Shown here piece by piece: positions 43,301-51,458 of a DNA stretch of 64,000 bases (position 1 is the first letter of the stretch; the number at the start of each line of letters is the position of its first letter). The DNA comes from Blastocladiella emersonii ATCC 22665 (lineage: Eukaryota; Blastocladiomycota; Blastocladiomycetes; Blastocladiales; Blastocladiaceae). The notes under the pieces are model-generated. The model saw only the letters and a list, made by a program, of their open reading frames with translations. It was not told the origin of the DNA and searched no databases. The stretch is taken from assembly GCA_025594325.1 (NCBI GenBank), contig JANHCV010000014.1, forward strand, positions 1,178,001-1,242,000, given 5' to 3'. The position numbers were made by a program, and so were the translations under genes.

Positions 43301-45296
43301 TGGAGGCCTTTTTGACTTCGCTTCCGCGAGCGGGGTGCCCTTCCATGGCCGCGTCGTCATGGCGCCCAACATAGTTTCCTCGGCCGCTGTGCTCCTGGTC
43401 AACCACGTTCTCACCGGCGACGATGGCGCCGTTGCGGCCTGCAGTGGGTGCGACTTTGTAACCCCGATCCCCGCTCGCTCGCCTTCCGGCAAGGAGTACA
43501 GCGGGGTCCCGCGCTTCATGCGGGGCCGGGGAAGGTGCTGGCACTACGCCAAGCTGGCGCCTGCTGCGGGTGCGCACCCAGTGGACGCCCGCGCCGACCT
43601 GGCCGCGCTTCGGCTGATCGACCTCTCGACGCTCTCTGATCCAGTGGAATTCGCGCGCCTCGCGCTTTCGCTTGAGCTTCCCGAGGACTTTGTGGGCGTC
43701 GGCTCGGGCGAGATATTCTCAGATGGCTCGCTCAAGGGCGCGGGCACCGAGGCCGTGGCTGCTGGTGCAGGCGTCTGCACGGTCGACCGCGAGGAGGACT
43801 TTGAGAGGAGCTTCGCAGTCCCTGCCAGCAACCACTCAAGTTTCCGGTCCGAGCTCTGGGGCGTCATCGCGGCTGCCTCGGTGGCCAGACGCGGGGCCTC
43901 GCTCACCATCACTTTGGACAACAAGGGTGTGGTCGACACTGCGGTCAAGATGCTTGCGCCCAGCGCGCGCGTCAAGATCCGCGCAACGTGCTCGCTGGAA
44001 TGGGCCGTGCTCCGTTGGATCGTGGAGGCGCGCAACCTCAAGATAGCTTTACAGTGGACGCGCGGGCACGTCGGCACCAAGGGCAACGAGGTGGCGGCCG
44101 GCCTGGCCAACGCAGGAACGCAGCCCGGCGTTGCCCCCCTCGCCATCAATCCAGCAATCCGCCGGCTCTTTGATGCGCCCTTCACGGTGATGTGGCGCGG
44201 CCAGGCCATCAACACGGACCCGCGGCGCTTTGCGCGCGGCCTCAACAACGCGCGGCACAGCGCCGTGCTGACAACCGTGACCGCGGCCAGCGTCACGCGC
44301 GCTCCCGTCGACATCCCCGCGACCGCGATCGCGCTGCGCGGCGGGCCCCGTCGCGTCCGCGGCAGCGAGTCCTTTTCGGCCAATGCTACCCTGAGCTTCC
44401 AGCTCAAGGCCCTCGCCGGCCAGCTGCCCACCCGCCATCGCTTGCACTCATGGTGGCCGCACCGCTACCCGTCCGAGGACTGCGTGGAGTGCTCGGCCCT
44501 CGGCCACTCCATCCCTGACACGCAGGCGCATTTCTTCGCGTGCCCAGCCTCGCTGGCCCGTGTGCCCGAGGCTGCGGAGGCGGCCTTCCCTTATGTCGCC
44601 GGCACTCTCAAAACAATCGACGACGACACGCACGCTGACCCCACGCTGCGCAGGGCCGCGCGCGAGATGGTCATGGAGCTTCTGCGCGACGGCCGCATCG
44701 AGCGCACCGCAGCAGGCCTGGTGGACTCGTCGCTCGTCGGCTGGTTCCGCAGATGCTACGGTCACATGCGGGGCTTCCCGTCCGCCCGGCTAGCACTCTC
44801 CGCTGCTGCGGCTGCCTGCTCGACCGCGATCCGCAAGGAAGTGTGGCTGCCCCGGTGCCAGGCGGTGGCCGAGGCCTCGCCAGTCGTGCACGGCCCGGCG
44901 TTGCCGCCGCCCGCCCGGCCTGATCCGTCGCCGCCGCGGCGGGCGCCCCTCACCCGCGCGAAGCGCGCGGCCGATGGCTACGCGCCGTGCTGCCTCGCCC
45001 CGCTCGCTGACCCTGACGATGGCTGCTGCGCCGCGGGAAACCCGCGGCGAAAGGCAGTGGCCCTCGCTGACGCAGCGGTGGCCCGCCGACACAACGGCGG
45101 AACCCTCGCTGCGCACCCGGCCCTCCGACCAGTATTCGGGATCCCCGTCAACGACGACGGCTCCCCGCCAACCGTCGGGCCGGCCCTGACCCTTTTTGAC
45201 CCCCTGCATGGCTCGTGGATCGACGCCCGCGTCGCCCCGCGACTCGGCGACTGGCAAGTCGCTGAGGACCCTGGCTTCCCGCCAGGGCCGCCGTAG
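40380..45296 (+). CDS. LINE ORF2: endonuclease remnant, reverse transcriptase, RNase H, zinc motif
   Basis: About 1638 residues, no own start. Order: endonuclease C-terminus with SRIDGVWASS and LLDHAPVFATFDFEDH (first 60 residues); a helical linker; reverse transcriptase from about 41460 to 42700 with LRPITLLEVMQKAIVRI, motif A-like FEDKSKAYDSIGF, GRGLPQGGVECPLLWDVVYD and the catalytic FVDDL at about 42213; RNase H from about 43700 with FSDGS, SELWGV, LDNKGVVD and GHVGTKGNEVAAGLAN. The fourth RNase H acidic position reads Ala where copy 1 has Asp (GNEIAD). A CVECSALGHSIPDTQAHFFAC zinc-type motif lies at about 44480. It ends EDPGFPPGPP at 45296. The frame continues upstream into host DNA (ATG at 40287), which is chance read-through. 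Confidence 0.93.
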   Translation, partial: YSFYSNDVAVSRIDGVWASSAFIPRCLSATIAHDLRVLLDHAPVFATFDFEDHLDRTITAREAQAMSEMGRRLADWTKITERELAAFALLLSSLILKCPSLRASRVFASAGDVHDAARAWVARIVKAMQQSLPLRHVGQKRKSRPADPTDPTLAVIGLLRHAQVAIKRGSYASPMDALLAIRPAYNAEISPEPFPDSAATMDEVSAAIHGLLSDHIGALQARRAADVRTRISAAVESRAGWLDSAPGALLRSALGVERSRAEINIAALPQGEDDATGAQAQSHTRDPDLVKSALAGQLQSMFAEGADPLPLNSARPGWANIFAPLSHVPDDAYEGLMDPPSMEELLDALSASGGTKAPGPSRIQTKLILESGDESLEALHRIVCGCFTFRTMPPAFKESLVVMIPKTSDPFSGDLSQLRPITLLEVMQKAIVRIFTRRLTATFLKHKVLRGACDSVLPGTSSDGIVSAVSAIVTWANAEPGREAFMYFEDKSKAYDSIGFEVVRRALRRLKVPEPFVEFYVTHVLSSRSVSLLTDFGPTNAVPIGRGLPQGGVECPLLWDVVYDPLLCALKEWTAGVEISVDPPAVHPRSGHAVATPPPPPVTMRAHAFAFVDDLTVVASSLEELGHGAAIVSEFNALNGLRANPSKGMVLRAGQSASDAKVFKVGDEEVRILGPKEPARLLGVWFSGNGSNAATFEVIQRESQAVLDAMEFRRLTARSVVYALNAVGIPRALYRAKAAIPLITQLEGLDAKFRGLVRRKLRVASSSPSAPLHSTVALGLRSIVDCLVEQQVTEITIGLSTDGLLGDASRVLLALLQRHLWIPVSPLEVPTGERVFPSQHPWGQLTSLMHDRGLSIRDEHGLFRSNQGSLPLVEVLPWSLLGPLRKSLKHYGILFASQLVGPGGDVLANLAFSRAHGLATARTKWFPLVNTALTATLNASPALRLEASRKSIAWSLPGDNGAALGLLDRAAVTGGGLFDFASASGVPFHGRVVMAPNIVSSAAVLLVNHVLTGDDGAVAACSGCDFVTPIPARSPSGKEYSGVPRFMRGRGRCWHYAKLAPAAGAHPVDARADLAALRLIDLSTLSDPVEFARLALSLELPEDFVGVGSGEIFSDGSLKGAGTEAVAAGAGVCTVDREEDFERSFAVPASNHSSFRSELWGVIAAASVARRGASLTITLDNKGVVDTAVKMLAPSARVKIRATCSLEWAVLRWIVEARNLKIALQWTRGHVGTKGNEVAAGLANAGTQPGVAPLAINPAIRRLFDAPFTVMWRGQAINTDPRRFARGLNNARHSAVLTTVTAASVTRAPVDIPATAIALRGGPRRVRGSESFSANATLSFQLKALAGQLPTRHRLHSWWPHRYPSEDCVECSALGHSIPDTQAHFFACPASLARVPEAAEAAFPYVAGTLKTIDDDTHADPTLRRAAREMVMELLRDGRIERTAAGLVDSSLVGWFRRCYGHMRGFPSARLALSAAAAACSTAIRKEVWLPRCQAVAEASPVVHGPALPPPARPDPSPPRRAPLTRAKRAADGYAPCCLAPLADPDDGCCAAGNPRRKAVALADAAVARRHNGGTLAAHPALRPVFGIPVNDDGSPPTVGPALTLFDPLHGSWIDARVAPRLGDWQVAEDPGFPPGPP

Positions 45297-45324
45297 CGCA
45301 TCCCTGCACCACCGGGCGCGTCTG

Positions 45325-45338
45325 GACTAGGCCTAGTC
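45325..45338. repeat. Palindrome GACTAGGCCTAGTC in LINE 3' UTR
   Basis: Perfect 14-nt palindrome 29 nt after the ORF2 stop. The inverted tail copy at 45789-45896 has the same site with changes (CTAATCCTAG). Could be a hairpin recognised by the reverse transcriptase. Confidence 0.8.
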
Positions 45339-45650
45339 TAGCTCGCGCCTGGAGGGTGTGCGGCGACATGCGCTGAGCTGCGGAGCACGCTCACACGCTC
45401 CGCTACCGCCAGGTGGGTCGAGATTTGGGGCAGCCGGGTTGGAGGGTTCTCGGCCTCGGGCCGGTCTCCCTGCCAGCCTCCCTGCCTCCGCGCGCGCCCA
45501 GCCCCATAGGTTTTTCTCCTGTTGTGCTGCCGTTCGTGAGCTCTGTTTGGTGACTGTGTGGTGACGATGAGTTGTTTTTGTCTTTCCTTTGCATTTTTCC
45601 TCCTCTAGCACGTGAATACACCTGGGCGAATTTTCAAAAAAAAAAAAAAA

Positions 45651-45668
45651 ACCTCCGGAAACGACTTC
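45651..45668. repeat. Right target-site duplication of LINE copy 2
   Basis: ACCTCCGGAAACGACTTC directly after the A15 tail, identical to 40362-40379. Confidence 0.93.
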
Positions 45669-45788
45669 GCAATCCGGAACTTGCTCATCCATCGTATCCG
45701 ATTCCAACGTCATGTTCGCACCGTATACCATTCTTCGTCGCGACAAAGGCACGGAGGACGACCAAGACTTGAGAATTGACTCGCTGAA

Positions 45789-45896
45789 CAGGCGTGAGCT
45801 AGACTAGGATTAGTCCAAACGCGCCCGGTGGTGCAGGGATGCGCTACGGCGGCCCCAGCGGGAAGCCAGGGTCCTCAGCGACTTGCACCTCGCCGA
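45789..45896 (-). mobile_element. 108-bp tail fragment of the copy 2 LINE family, inverted
   Basis: Reverse complement matches 45244-45351 over 108 bp with few changes, including the last codons (VAEDPGF, GPP, stop) and the first 55 nt of the 3' UTR. A severely 5'-truncated insertion in the opposite direction. No A-tail is seen at its 3' side. Confidence 0.85.
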
Positions 45897-46350
45897 CCCT
45901 CTTTCTCACCCAAAGTAGGGCCCTTGTGCAGCTCGTTGTACGATAGAGCCTTACCAGCTTCGTATCGACGATCAAGTTGTCCCAACCATCAACATCCGCG
46001 AGGCCTTTAGCGCAGGCCTTCAAGTCAAGCAAATTCCGAATCAGGTGGGCCAGCTGAGGACGGCGTCGGGTCATCCCGCGTTGGAGCAGGCGTGTGATTC
46101 CCGACAATTGGTGTTCGTCTGTCAGCGCGCGTCTAGCCTGGCGGAGCCTCTTCTATGCGGGCCGAGGCGCGCGCGATCGCGGTCGCGGTCGCCGCGGCAC
46201 CACCGCGCTCGCGGACCCACATCTACTCTGGCTCTCAGGCTGTCATTGCATCCGAGTCGGCCATCCGCGACCTATCGTTTCATTCCTCCTCTTCGTCTGA
46301 TTCTGGCTTTCCTTCTTCTCTCAGTTCTACCAACGCATGGTCGCTTGCAG
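45897..46350. other. Unassigned spacer before the satellite array
   Basis: Mixed composition with short open frames on both strands and none recognisable. It separates the LINE tail fragment from the first satellite base. Confidence 0.5.
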
Positions 46351-46740
46351 TGTGTGACGCCGGCGTGGCCGTTTGCGCCGTGTGCGCAGCGCGTGGTGCG
46401 TCGGGCGCTGTGCGGTGTGCGCGGTGCGCGGTGCGCGGTGTGCATCCGTCAGCGGGTGAGTGGTTTCACGCCGAGGGAGAGCGGAGCTGCTCGTAACCCT
46501 CCCTGGCCCATCATCACGCAGGACTTGGAGCTGACAGCAGAGCCGGCAGCAAGGAGGAGACCAGCCGTATATTGCCTGACGAACACCTCTCAGACCACCT
46601 ACGAGATAGATAAGAGCAACTGACTGGGAGCTGGCAGGCTGGCAGTCTGCCAGGCTGCCAGGGCTCATCATTCATTCCTTTGTTTGCAGGGACGGCAACC
46701 AGAGTGTGCGGGCCCACCATGGCTTGAGATGCGGCGTGGG

Positions 46741-46838
46741 TGGTTGGTTGGCTGGTTGGCTGGTTGGCTGGTTGGCTGGTTGGCTGGTTGGCTGGCAGGT
46801 TGGCTGGTTGGCTGGCAGGTTGGCAGGTCTGGCAGGTT
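46741..46838. repeat. GGTTGGCT octamer tract (unit 1; recurs in each unit)
   Basis: Tandem GGTTGGCT copies with two GGCAGGTT interruptions. On the minus strand it reads as a Gln/Pro/Ser/Ala-rich string. Site of the 16-bp loss in unit 2. Confidence 0.9.
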
Positions 46839-46995
46839 GTCTTTTGGCTCGTTGATTGGACCGTTCGCTTTGCCGACGGGTTCAATAATTGGAGGAGGAT
46901 CGAAGAGTTGGATAGTGGAGTGTGCGCAAAGTGGTAGATTTGGACATCTGCCGGTCTGGGTGCTTGCCCACCTGGACGTGAGGGTATTCGAAGAT

Positions 46996-47960
46996 CTGAA
47001 GATGGTTTGTTTGAGTACCATGACAATAATCAGCGTGGCGAGTTTGATACAACCGGAACATCAGATACTATGTTGTTGGTTCGATACTGTGATTTATAGG
47101 TCCTTGCCCACCAGATCATGGGGGGTGTGCGAAGATTTGAATATGGTTTTGTTTTGGTACTATGACGATTACCTACGTGGCTGGTTTACTATATTCCCAT
47201 GGTCAGATAATTCGTTACGTCGATATTACGATTTATTGGTCCCCAACCAGCTGGACATGCAGGAAGTCAAAGACTTGAACATGGTTTTGTTTGAGTGCTC
47301 TGACAATTATCTGCGTGGCTTGTTTATTATATTCCCATGTTCAGATATTTTGTTGAGTCGATATTACGATTTATGGGTGCCTGGCTAGCTGGTCATGCGG
47401 GTGGTCAAGGATTTGAATATGGTTTTGTTTGAGTACCATGACAATTGTCGGAGTGGCTCGTTTACAATATTGCTCTGCCCAGATTCATGGTTGCTTCGAT
47501 ACTGTAATTTATAGGAGCCAGGCTAGCTGGACATGCGGGAAGTCAAAGATGTGAGTACGGTTTTGTTTGAGTTCTCTGACAATTATCTGCGTGGCTTGTT
47601 TAGTATATTCCCATGTTCAGATATTTTGTTGAGTCGATATTACGATTTATGGGTCCCCAACGAGGTGGACATGCAGGAAGTCAACAACTTGAATATGGTT
47701 TTGTTTCGGTACTATGACAATTACGTACGTGGCTGGGTTACTATATTCCCATGGTCAGATATTTTGGTGGTTCGATACTGTGATTTATGGGTTCCTGGCT
47801 AGCTGGTCATGCGGGTGGTCAAGGATTTGAATATGGTTTTGTTTGAGTACCATGAGAATCATGTACGTGGCTGGTTTGGTACATCCCAAACATCGGCTAA
47901 TTTGTTTCGTGCATGTTGCGATTTGTGGGGGGTCGGATTGGGCCGGACGTTGGCTGCAGC
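46996..47960. repeat. Seven 138-bp subrepeats inside each unit (unit 1 coordinates)
   Basis: The landmark GAATATGGTTTTGTTT (with variants) occurs at about 47000, 47141, 47279, 47417, 47555, 47693 and 47831: steps of 141 then five times exactly 138. Each copy reads in one frame as a 46-residue motif (DLNMVLF, Y-D-N-Y-x-R-G-W, TIFPWSD, RYYDLWVPG) broken by in-frame TAG/TAA codons at the third to sixth copies. Copies differ from each other far more than whole units do. Confidence 0.9.
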
Positions 47961-48349
47961 AAGGTCCCTCGGTCAAAATTCGACACAGTTGCTCCCCCTC
48001 CCTCTCTGTCATGCAGATAGTGGGTGGTGGCCGACCCATCCTGACCGCGCGCGGCCCGTATGAAGGTCCGCATCCACCCATCCATCCATCCATCCATTCA
48101 TTCAACACTCACTCCATCACGCACCTTTTCACTTGTGTTGTTTGCCAGCCAGCTAGACAGCTAGCCAGGTAGCCAGGTAGCCAGATCCTGCTGCTGCTAC
48201 CTACCTACCCTGCCTCCAACAACGCCCGCCGCGTCATGAGCCAGGCAGGGCCGTGCCGCGACAAATGGCCGCGGCAGGCGTGTACGGTAATTGTACCTGT
48301 ACCATACTTTCCATGGCCGCCCCGCCACCCTGACTTGGTCCTTGTATGT

Positions 48350-48412
48350 CACTTGGTCACCTTGGTCACCTTGGTCACTTGGTCACTTGGTCACTTGGTC
48401 ACTTGGTCACTT
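48350..48412. repeat. TTGGTCAC octamer tract (unit 1; recurs in each unit)
   Basis: Tandem CTTGGTCA-type octamers. Length changes in steps of 16 bp among units (longer in units 5 and 6). Confidence 0.9.
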
Positions 48413-48912
48413 TGCGCGTGTGATGGTGGACGAGTGAGTCCAGGCATGCACGCACAAAAGCCCGCACGCCCACGTGTACTCCTGCCAGGAGCGCCTGGTG
48501 TGGGTCATTCACCCACCATTCAGTTAGTAGTCCCTAGCACTCCTTGGCCTTGGTACTGTCTCCTGCAGGAGGAGCCCTGCCGCGTTAGCCCTCTGCAGCC
48601 CTCTGCAGCACTCTGCAGCACTCTGTCGCCGTACGGCCGCTGCCCTGTTTGCAACGTACGTTGGCCAGGGCGAGGCAGGTGCTGTGTTGTTGCTTGCCAC
48701 TTGGCTGCCACCAAGTGCAGGCGCACCCATCGCAAAGCGTTCTGATGGACCCCGCGGCCATGAAAGCATGGGGCAGCACTGGACATGAATGAATCAAGCA
48801 ATTGATGGCACTCGGAGGGCAGGCAGGCGCACCCGTTGGCGCAAGCAGACCTGGAGGATGGATCATTCTTGAGTTCAGGAAGCCTTGCCTGCCCGCCGTT
48901 CATGCGAGCGTG

Positions 48913-51458
48913 TGTGTGACACCAGCGTGGCCGTTTGCGCCGTGTGCGCAGCGCGTGGTGCGTCGGGCGCTGTGCGGTGTGCGCGGTGCGCGGTGCGCGG
49001 TGTGCATCCGTCAGCGGGTGAGTGGTTTCACGCCGAGGGAGAGCGGAGCTGCTCGTAACCCTCCCTGGCCCATCATCACGCAGGACTTGGAGCTGACAGC
49101 AGAGCCGGCAGCAAGGAGGAGACCAGCCGTATATTGCCTGACGAACACCTCTCAGACCACCTACGAGATAGATAAGAGCAACTGACTGGGAGCTGGCAGG
49201 CTGGCAGTCTGCCAGGCTGCCAGGGCTCATCATTCATTCCTTTGTTTGCAGGGACGGCAACCAGAGTGTGCGGGCCCACCATGGCTTGAGATGCGGCGTG
49301 GGTGGTTGGTTGGCTGGTTGGCTGGTTGGCTGGTTGGCTGGCAGGTTGGCTGGTTGGCTGGCAGGTTGGCAGGTCTGGCAGGTTGTCTTTTGGCTCGTTG
49401 ATTGGACCGTTCGCTTTGCCGACGGGTTCAATAATTGGAGGAGGATCGAAGAGTTGGATAGTGGAGTGTGCGCAAAGTGGTAGATTTGGACATCTGCCGG
49501 TCTGGGTGCTTGCCCACCTGGACGTGAGGGTATTCGAAGGTCTGAAGATGGTTTGTTTGAGTACCATGACAATAATCAGCGTGGCGAGTTTGATACAACC
49601 GGAACATCAGATACTATGTTGTTGGTTCGATACTGTGATTTATAGGTCCTTGCCCACCAGATCATGGGGGGTGTGCGAAGATTTGAATATGGTTTTGTTT
49701 TGGTACTATGACGATTACCTACGTGGCTGGTTTACTATATTCCCATGGTCAGATAATTTGTTACGTCGATATTACGATTTATTGGTCCCCAACCAGCTGG
49801 ACATGCAGGAAGTCAAAGACTTGAACATGGTTTTGTTTGAGTGCTCTGACAATCATCTGCGTGGCTTGTTTATTATATTCCCATGTTCAGATATTTTGTT
49901 GAGTCGATATTACGATTTATGGGTGCCTGGCTAGCTGGTCATGCGGGTGGTCAAGGATTTGAATATGGTTTTGTTTGAGTACCATGACAATTGTCGGAGT
50001 GGCTCGTTTACAATATTGCTCTGCCCAGATTCATGGTTGCTTCGATACTGTAATTTATAGGAGCCAGGCTAGCTGGACATGCGGGAAGTCAAAGATGTGA
50101 GTACGGTTTTGTTTGAGTTCTCTGACAATTATCTGCGTGGCTTGTTTAGTATATTCCCATGTTCAGATATTTTGTTGAGTCGATATTACGATTTATGGGT
50201 CCCCAACGAGGTGGACATGCAGGAAGTCAACAACTTGAATATGGTTTTGTTTCGGTACTATGACAATTACGTACGTGGCTGGGTTACTATATTCCCATGG
50301 TCAGATATTTTGGTGGTTCGATACTGTGATTTATGGGTTCCTGGCTAGCTGGTCATGCGGGTGGTCAAGGATTTGAATATGGTTTTGTTTGAGTACCATG
50401 AGAATCATGTACGTGGCTGGTTTGGTACATCCCAAACATCGGCTAATTTGTTTCGTGCATGTTGCGATTTGTGGGGGGTCGGATTGGGCCGGACGTTGGC
50501 TGCAGCAAGGTCCCTCGGTCAAAATTCGACACAGTTGCTCCCCCTCCCTCTCTGTCATGCAGATAGTGGGTGGTGGCCGACCCATCCTGACCGCGCGCGG
50601 CCCGTATGAAGGTCCGCATCCACCCATCCATCCATCCATCCATTCATTCAACACTCACTCCATCACGCACCTTTTCACTTGTGTTGTTTGCCAGCCAGCT
50701 AGACAGCTAGCCAGGTAGCCAGGTAGCCAGATCCTGCTGCTGCTACCTACCTACCCTGCCTCCAACAACGCCCGCCGCGTCATGAGCCAGGCAGGGCCGT
50801 GCCGCGACAAATGGCCGCGGCAGGCGTGTACGGTAATTGTACCTGTACCATACTTTCCATGGCCGCCCCGCCACCCTGACTTGGTCCTTGTATGTCACTT
50901 GGTCACCTTGGTCACCTTGGTCACTTGGTCACTTGGTCACTTGGTCACTTGGTCACTTTGCGCGTGTGATGGTGGACGAGTGAGTCCAGGCATGCACGCA
51001 CAAAAGCCCGCACGCCCACGTGTACTCCTGCCAGGAGCGCCTGGTGTGGGTCATTCACCCACCATTCAGTTAGTAGTCCCTAGCACTCCTTGGCCTTGGT
51101 ACTGTCTCCTGCAGGAGGAGCCCTGCCGCGTTAGCCCTCTGCAGCCCTCTGCAGCACTCTGCAGCACTCTGTCGCCGTACGGCCGCTGCCCTGTTTGCAA
51201 CGTACGTTGGCCAGGGCGAGGCAGGTGCTGTGTTGTTGCTTGCCACTTGGCTGCCACCAAGTGCAGGCGCACCCATCGCAAAGCGTTCTGATGGACCCCG
51301 CGGCCATGAAAGCATGGGGCAGCACTGGACATGAATGAATCAAGCAATTGATGGCACTCGGAGGGCAGGCAGGCGCACCCGTTGGCGCAAGCAGACCTGG
51401 AGGATGGATCATTCTTGAGTTCAGGAAGCCTTGCCTGCCCGCCGTTCATGCGAGCGTG
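48913..51458. repeat. Array unit 2 (2546 bp)
   Basis: 16 bp shorter, in the GGTTGGCT tract (near 49310). Shares TTTCGGTAC with unit 1 (near 50250). Private change CAATCATCTG (near 49850). Confidence 0.9.

Larger units (their letters stand above)
40380..45650 (+). mobile_element. Non-LTR retrotransposon (LINE), copy 2, 5'-truncated in the endonuclease
   Basis: 5271 bp between two exact 18-bp direct repeats, ending in an uninterrupted A15 run (45636-45650). The 5' end falls in the C-terminal part of the apurinic-type endonuclease domain, so about the first 200 residues of ORF2 and any ORF1 are missing. The rest of the ORF is open to its stop, suggesting recent insertion. RT plus RNase H plus apurinic endonuclease places it near the I/Tad-type LINEs (family knowledge; clade not tested). 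Confidence 0.93.
46351..48912. repeat. Array unit 1 (2562 bp)
   Basis: Array edge copy. It differs from the rest by TTCGAAGATCTG (near 46988) where others read TTCGAAGGTCTG, by GATAATTCG (near 47207) where others read GATAATTTG, and by CGCCGGCG at its first bases. Divergence of the edge copy is usual in satellites. Confidence 0.9.

Noticed and set aside
47079-47100. tRNA-like B box (GGTTCGATACT) in the satellite
   Set aside because: The B-box match is partial and no A box or cloverleaf could be formed around it.
48520-49233. 237-codon minus-strand frame repeated in each satellite unit
   Set aside because: It recurs only because the DNA recurs. Composition follows simple repeats (Ala/Arg/Gln/Pro), no family is recognisable and no start context stands out.
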